DNA of 64,000 nucleotides from Hedera helix (lineage: Eukaryota; Streptophyta; Magnoliopsida; Apiales; Araliaceae): the NCBI GenBank assembly GCA_947179155.2, contig OX359270.1, positions 4,708,577-4,772,576 of the forward strand, read 5' to 3'. The position numbers and the translations under genes were made by a program. Shown one piece after another: positions 60,043-64,000 of this stretch (positions are counted from its first letter, which is position 1; each line of letters starts with the position of its first letter). The notes beneath the pieces were generated by a model. That model was not told the DNA's origin and did no database searches. It saw only the letters and a program-made list of their open reading frames with translations.

Positions 60043-60115
60043 GATTAAAATAACTACAAATTTTTTAAACCTTATTTCAACTATATGAAGTACTTTATTG
60101 GTGTAGTAAACTTAA
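60043..60115 (-). pseudogene. Displaced 5' piece of the Tat RNase H region
   Basis: On the minus strand VYYTNKVLH and then a degenerate EKF-ALV-like stretch lead directly into the duplicated bases that continue at 56152. This shows the hAT element split one coding region. Confidence 0.6.
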
Positions 60116-60144
60116 AATTTACCAAAAAGAAGCTATTTTTTCAT

Positions 60145-61020
60145 CTTTTCTTCTACATTTTTACTATAATAATTATTACTTACCACTATTGCTTATTCTC
60201 ATATATTTTTAATTTGGTTAGTGTCCTTCAAAATTTATATTCTTGATAATAATAATATTTAATTATATTATCAACTTATACAAGTATAATTATTTGAGTT
60301 TAATTAAGCTTTTGTTATTACATAAATAGATGAATTTATGAATATATAAATAAATAAATCATTAGATGAATATTATAATTTATATTATATTAATAGATGA
60401 ACTATTATTATAGATTTTTAAATTTATTTAATTTTTCATAGATAATTAGTTATACATTATTAATCAACTAATATATCTTTGAGGAAGAGTAATTTTCCTA
60501 TAAAAATCATTTTACCTAGTATTAATTTATTATTAATATAATTAATATATTAGTATAGTATAATACAAAAAATATACAAGCAATACAATAATTTAATAAG
60601 AAAACGGGTGCTTTGCACGAGGAATGATCTTTCAATCCTAAAATTTAATAGTAAAAATCTAAAATTTAAAAAAGGAAACTATCATTTATATTCTTACTAT
60701 CGTAATTATTTACTTACTCCTATCTCTTATTCTCATAAATTTTTTAATTTAGTTAGTGTTCCTTAAAATTAATGTTCTTGATAACAATAATATTCAATTA
60801 TGGAATAATTTTTATTATTAAATTATATAAGTGTAATTATTTGAGTTTAAATAAAAATTTACTATTACATAAATAGATGAATATATAAACAAATAAATCA
60901 TTAATTTAAAGATGAATTCTATCTTTTATATTATATTAATAGATGAACTATTATCGTAGATTTTTAAATTTATTTAAATTTTATTATTAACTAGTTATAA
61001 ATTATTAGTTAAATAATATC
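60145..61020. repeat. Diverged direct duplication, about 530 bp apart
   Basis: 60145-60480 and 60675-61020 align throughout, sharing CATAAATAGATGAAT, TTATATTATATTAATAGATG and TAGATTTTTAAATTTATTTAA. A GTGC-TTT-GCAC stem-loop lies between them at about 60608. Confidence 0.6.
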
Positions 61021-62235
61021 TTTTATATTAATTCACGTGTTTTGTGTTTTGGCTTTTTGAATTAAATTAAATACTTCTCTCAAAAAAGGAAAAAATCCCT
61101 CAAACTTATACATTTATTTCTGAATTAATGGTGGTGCAATTTTGGAAGCTACCACGATCCTAGCACATGAACTTCTATCCTCCATTCAATGCCAAATGTA
61201 GAACGGTAACTCCATTTTTTAAAGTAATTGATATTTTTATAAGTTAATTTAATATTTTTATAAAAATATTCTGTTTAATTTTTTAAAAATATTAAATTAA
61301 TTTATAAATATTAATTTTCTTCTTTAATTACGATTTAGGAAAAAACATTAGAAATAAGAAATTTAATTAATACCTTTTTTAATAAATCAAATTAAATATA
61401 AAATTTCAACATTATCTTTTTAACATTTATTAAAAATTAAAGGGTAATAAATTCGTATTTAATATAAGAATAATATAAAAAATTAAGTAATTATTGTTTT
61501 TTTTAAAATTTTTTTTAAGAATGGTAGATTAAAAGGAAAAGTATAAGTTAACAAAAATTAATGACAAAATAGAAAATAAAATGTATCTCAACCATAAAAA
61601 AAAAATAGTCTGACACGAAAATTTATGTTATACCTTATTTTTTAATGTTTGAAATGAATGTAGTTTTGATTTTGTATTTAATTTTTGTGTATGTAGTAAT
61701 ATCCAAATTAAAAAGAGTAAGTTTCACGATCTAAAAAGTCAAATTATATTTAATAAATTTAATATTTTTTTATAAAATTTAATATGTCGTTCTTTAATTT
61801 TAAAAATTAAATTATATATTTAATTTTAAAATGGAAGGAATACTTGATTAAGTCCCAATTTATAATCTTATAAATATCTCATTTCAATGATGCCAATTTA
61901 ATATCACCTATTAGGTATGGAAAATAATATATGCATTTTTGGCAAGTAATCAACTATTCATCTATAATATAAAAACGAAATAATATTTTATGCTTTATAA
62001 TAAAGTGTACATAATTAAGAGTGCCTCTATCTCCCTTAATCTATACCTTTCATATTATTACATGTCCTAGTATAACTATGATTACACAATGGTTATGTTT
62101 TTGGTACAAGATTATATTAAATGGTATTAATGTCTTGTAACGTTGTCTTGTAACGTTATCTTATTTTGAGGGAGATGGTATAACGGGACAAAATATATGG
62201 GGACAGGACAATTATTATTACTTAGATAAATATAG

Positions 62236-63085
62236 AAAATTGATATTTTTATATATATTTTAAAATATTTTTATATGATATATTTTTATATAAAAATAAA
62301 ATAAATTAAATATTTATATGAGAAAGAATCATATAAAAATATTAAGAATTTATGTAAAAATATTATTTTTTTAAATATATATATTTTAAATGACTAATTT
62401 ATTATAATAATTTATTTTAATTTAAAAAAAAAAATAGATAAAAGAGGAAATAATTTATTATTTTAATATAAAAAAAGATAATTCATTGTTTTTATCACTT
62501 TGCTCTGCTACCATTATCTATTCATTTGGAGTGTCCCATCCTATTTTAATAACAATAGTTTATTTGTTCAAATAAAATAATTAAATTATTATCCTGTCCC
62601 CATGGACCCATTCTTTTTGTTCTATTTATAACAAATGTATGGAGACAATAATTTTTTTTTTGAAAAATAAATATACCATTAAAAATTCATAAGGGTCCCA
62701 CCCTATTTTAATAACAATTATTCATTTGTTTAAAATAAAATAATTGTCTTGTTCCCATTCTTTTTGCCTTATTATTTATCACCTCCATATTTTGATGTAA
62801 GACTAGTTTTTCACTCATTATGCTTTTAAGTCTACACATAATAAACTTTGAGAAGCTATCTTTGAAATTTATTTGAAATAAATTCCAACTAATTTTTAGA
62901 ATAGAGGATCAAGTCACTAAAATATAAGTCAAAATAATGCCAAAAATATATAAAAAATTAATATTTTTATATATTTTTTTAAATATTTTTCACGTGATAT
63001 TTTTTTACATGAAAATAAAGTATGTCCCATTTTTATATGAGAAATAATAATATAAAAATATCAAAAATTTATATAAAAATAATGC
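62236..63085. repeat. Diverged direct duplications
   Basis: 62236-62365 resembles 62945-63085 (ATATGAGAAA, TATAAAAATAT blocks). Within the interval, 62535-62640 resembles 62690-62790 (CCCATCCTATTTTAATAACA, TTTGTTCAAATAAAATAATT). Confidence 0.5.
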
Positions 63086-63335
63086 TCCCAACATATATTT
63101 ACATAACACCAAAACAAATGATGTTTTTAATAGCCAGGTTTCAAGCATGCACACGCTCCATGTGAGTTTGGTAGCAAAACTTCAAAGAAATTAATTATTT
63201 TGTGACAAAACTGCTCCTATTAATTTAGAAAAATTCCCATTTTTGCTCCTTGATCAAATTCCCTGGCCAAAAAAATATATGAGACCCCACAAACACAGTT
63301 TCTGCCCCATTTGATACACAAAATCATTTCTTCTT

Positions 63336-63385
63336 GGAAAACTCTACACTTACCCGGGTAAGTGTACCCGCAGCCTTACCCGGAG

Positions 63386-63429
<44 letters not shown>

Positions 63430-63484
63430 CTGTGAGTGCGGGTAAGGCGGCGGATAAGTTTTCCGGGTAAGTGTAGAAGTGCCC
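63336..63484. mobile_element. Mutator-like miniature inverted-repeat element (149 bp)
   Basis: Flanked by the 9-bp direct repeat TTTCTTCTT (63327-63335 and 63485-63493). Terminal inverted repeats contain CTCTACACTTACCCGG and CCGGGTAAGTGTAGAAG. The centre is a long T run followed by an A run, so the whole element folds as one hairpin. A 9-bp duplication with G-starting ends fits Mutator-like elements. Confidence 0.75.
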
Positions 63485-63493
63485 TTTCTTCTT

Positions 63494-63749
63494 CATAGTT
63501 TTTCTGGTCATTGTCAGTCATCGTTGAAAAAGATAGAAAAAGGGAGATATACTATTATATAGAGACAGAAAGTGACTGTATAGATATAATATATATATTT
63601 ATATATTTTGTATTGAAAAAAAAAAATCAAAAATGGATTATTTAATAAGAAAAACCATACAAGGACCTAAAAGAGATGCGCACTCAACAAGGAAGCAGCA
63701 GGAGCTTCGTCTCAGGGTTCGTTTACAACTACTACTCCTTCACGTCAGA

Positions 63750-63790
<41 letters not shown>

Positions 63791-64000
63791 ACAACAACAA
63801 AAAAAATAAATTTGTCTGTTGGGTTTTTTAGATTTTCCTCTGTCTGAATTTCCGGTGGGTGAGTTGGTTTATAGAAATAGAAGGTCGGTCTCTAGCGAAT
63901 ATAGCAGGGTTCTGCTAAATTTTTGGGAAGATTTTTCTTGTGTCGGCAGTTTTAGTGATTCTAGATAATGGGTTGGTGAGATTTTGTATTTCATTTTCGT
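63494..64000 (+). promoter_or_regulatory. Possible start of a further gene
   Basis: A TATATATTTATATATT stretch (63590-63606) precedes ATG 63633, which opens a short frame beginning MDYLIRKTIQGPKRDAHSTR. A donor-like CTCAGG|GTTCG occurs at 63717, then a CT microsatellite (63752-63786) of the kind common in plant leaders and first introns. The window ends before this can be tested; I do not recognise the peptide. Confidence 0.3.
63752..63786. repeat. CT microsatellite
   Basis: Uninterrupted TC repeats of 35 bases. Confidence 0.85.

Larger units (their letters stand above)
60116..63335. other. AT-rich intergenic region, no gene seen
   Basis: 3.2 kb without coding evidence. It includes two internal duplications (60145-61020 and 62236-63085) and inverted GGGGACAGGA-type words near 62198 and 62595 that may belong to a decayed inverted-repeat element. 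Confidence 0.5.

Noticed and set aside
60600..60620. Helitron 3' end suggested by the GTGC-TTT-GCAC hairpin
   Set aside because: No CTRR terminus follows the hairpin at the expected distance on either strand.
63324..63521. Minus-strand Lys-rich 65-codon frame
   Set aside because: It reads through the T/A core of the Mutator-like hairpin element and is not a gene.

Overview
The window is nuclear DNA of a dicot plant. The evidence is its AT-richness, one long intron-rich gene with the exon layout of plant MED14, plant-type LTR retrotransposons, hAT, Mutator-like and Helitron elements, and a piece of plastid DNA inside an intron. I cannot name the species. It holds one complete conserved gene; nearly everything else is nested transposable elements and captured or decayed gene fragments.

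Layout. (1) 1-13801 is a nest of LTR pieces. An outer long LTR (3915-4054 plus 13214-13801) is split by two related long LTRs. One is 1-3914, cut by the window edge. The other is 4055-13213, with 5-bp target duplication GTACG. The second is itself split by a non-autonomous gypsy element (7109-12311, duplication ATACT) with two LTRs, a tRNA-Asp-type primer site and a gag-like ORF. (2) 13802-16130 holds exon-like fragments, one from a pfkB carbohydrate kinase. (3) 16442-24951 is a copia (SIRE/Maximus-like) element with a truncated 5' LTR, no recognisable pol and a decayed plant-transposon-type ORF. (4) 27887-31354 is another solo long LTR (duplication AGTTA). (5) 32752-32952 is a small Helitron. 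(6) 33279-49066 is MED14: eight coding exons, 1807 codons, every junction in frame. Its introns contain two related hAT elements, a Helitron and a plastid rrn16-trnI fragment. (7) 52211-60115 is a decayed Tat-type gypsy element, with RNase H and integrase on the minus strand and a two-exon antisense ORF on the plus strand. It is split by two hAT elements. One (53405-54386) carries three exons and two introns of a CTF4/WDHD1-like gene. The other (56153-60034) contains another solo long LTR. (8) 60116-63335 is AT-rich with diverged duplications. (9) A 149-bp Mutator-like hairpin element (63336-63484) lies next to what may be the start of another gene.

MED14 is the only gene I judge functional. 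It encodes the scaffold subunit of Mediator. The rest is best read as an insertion history, in which six element boundaries are confirmed by both terminal motifs and exact target-site duplications.
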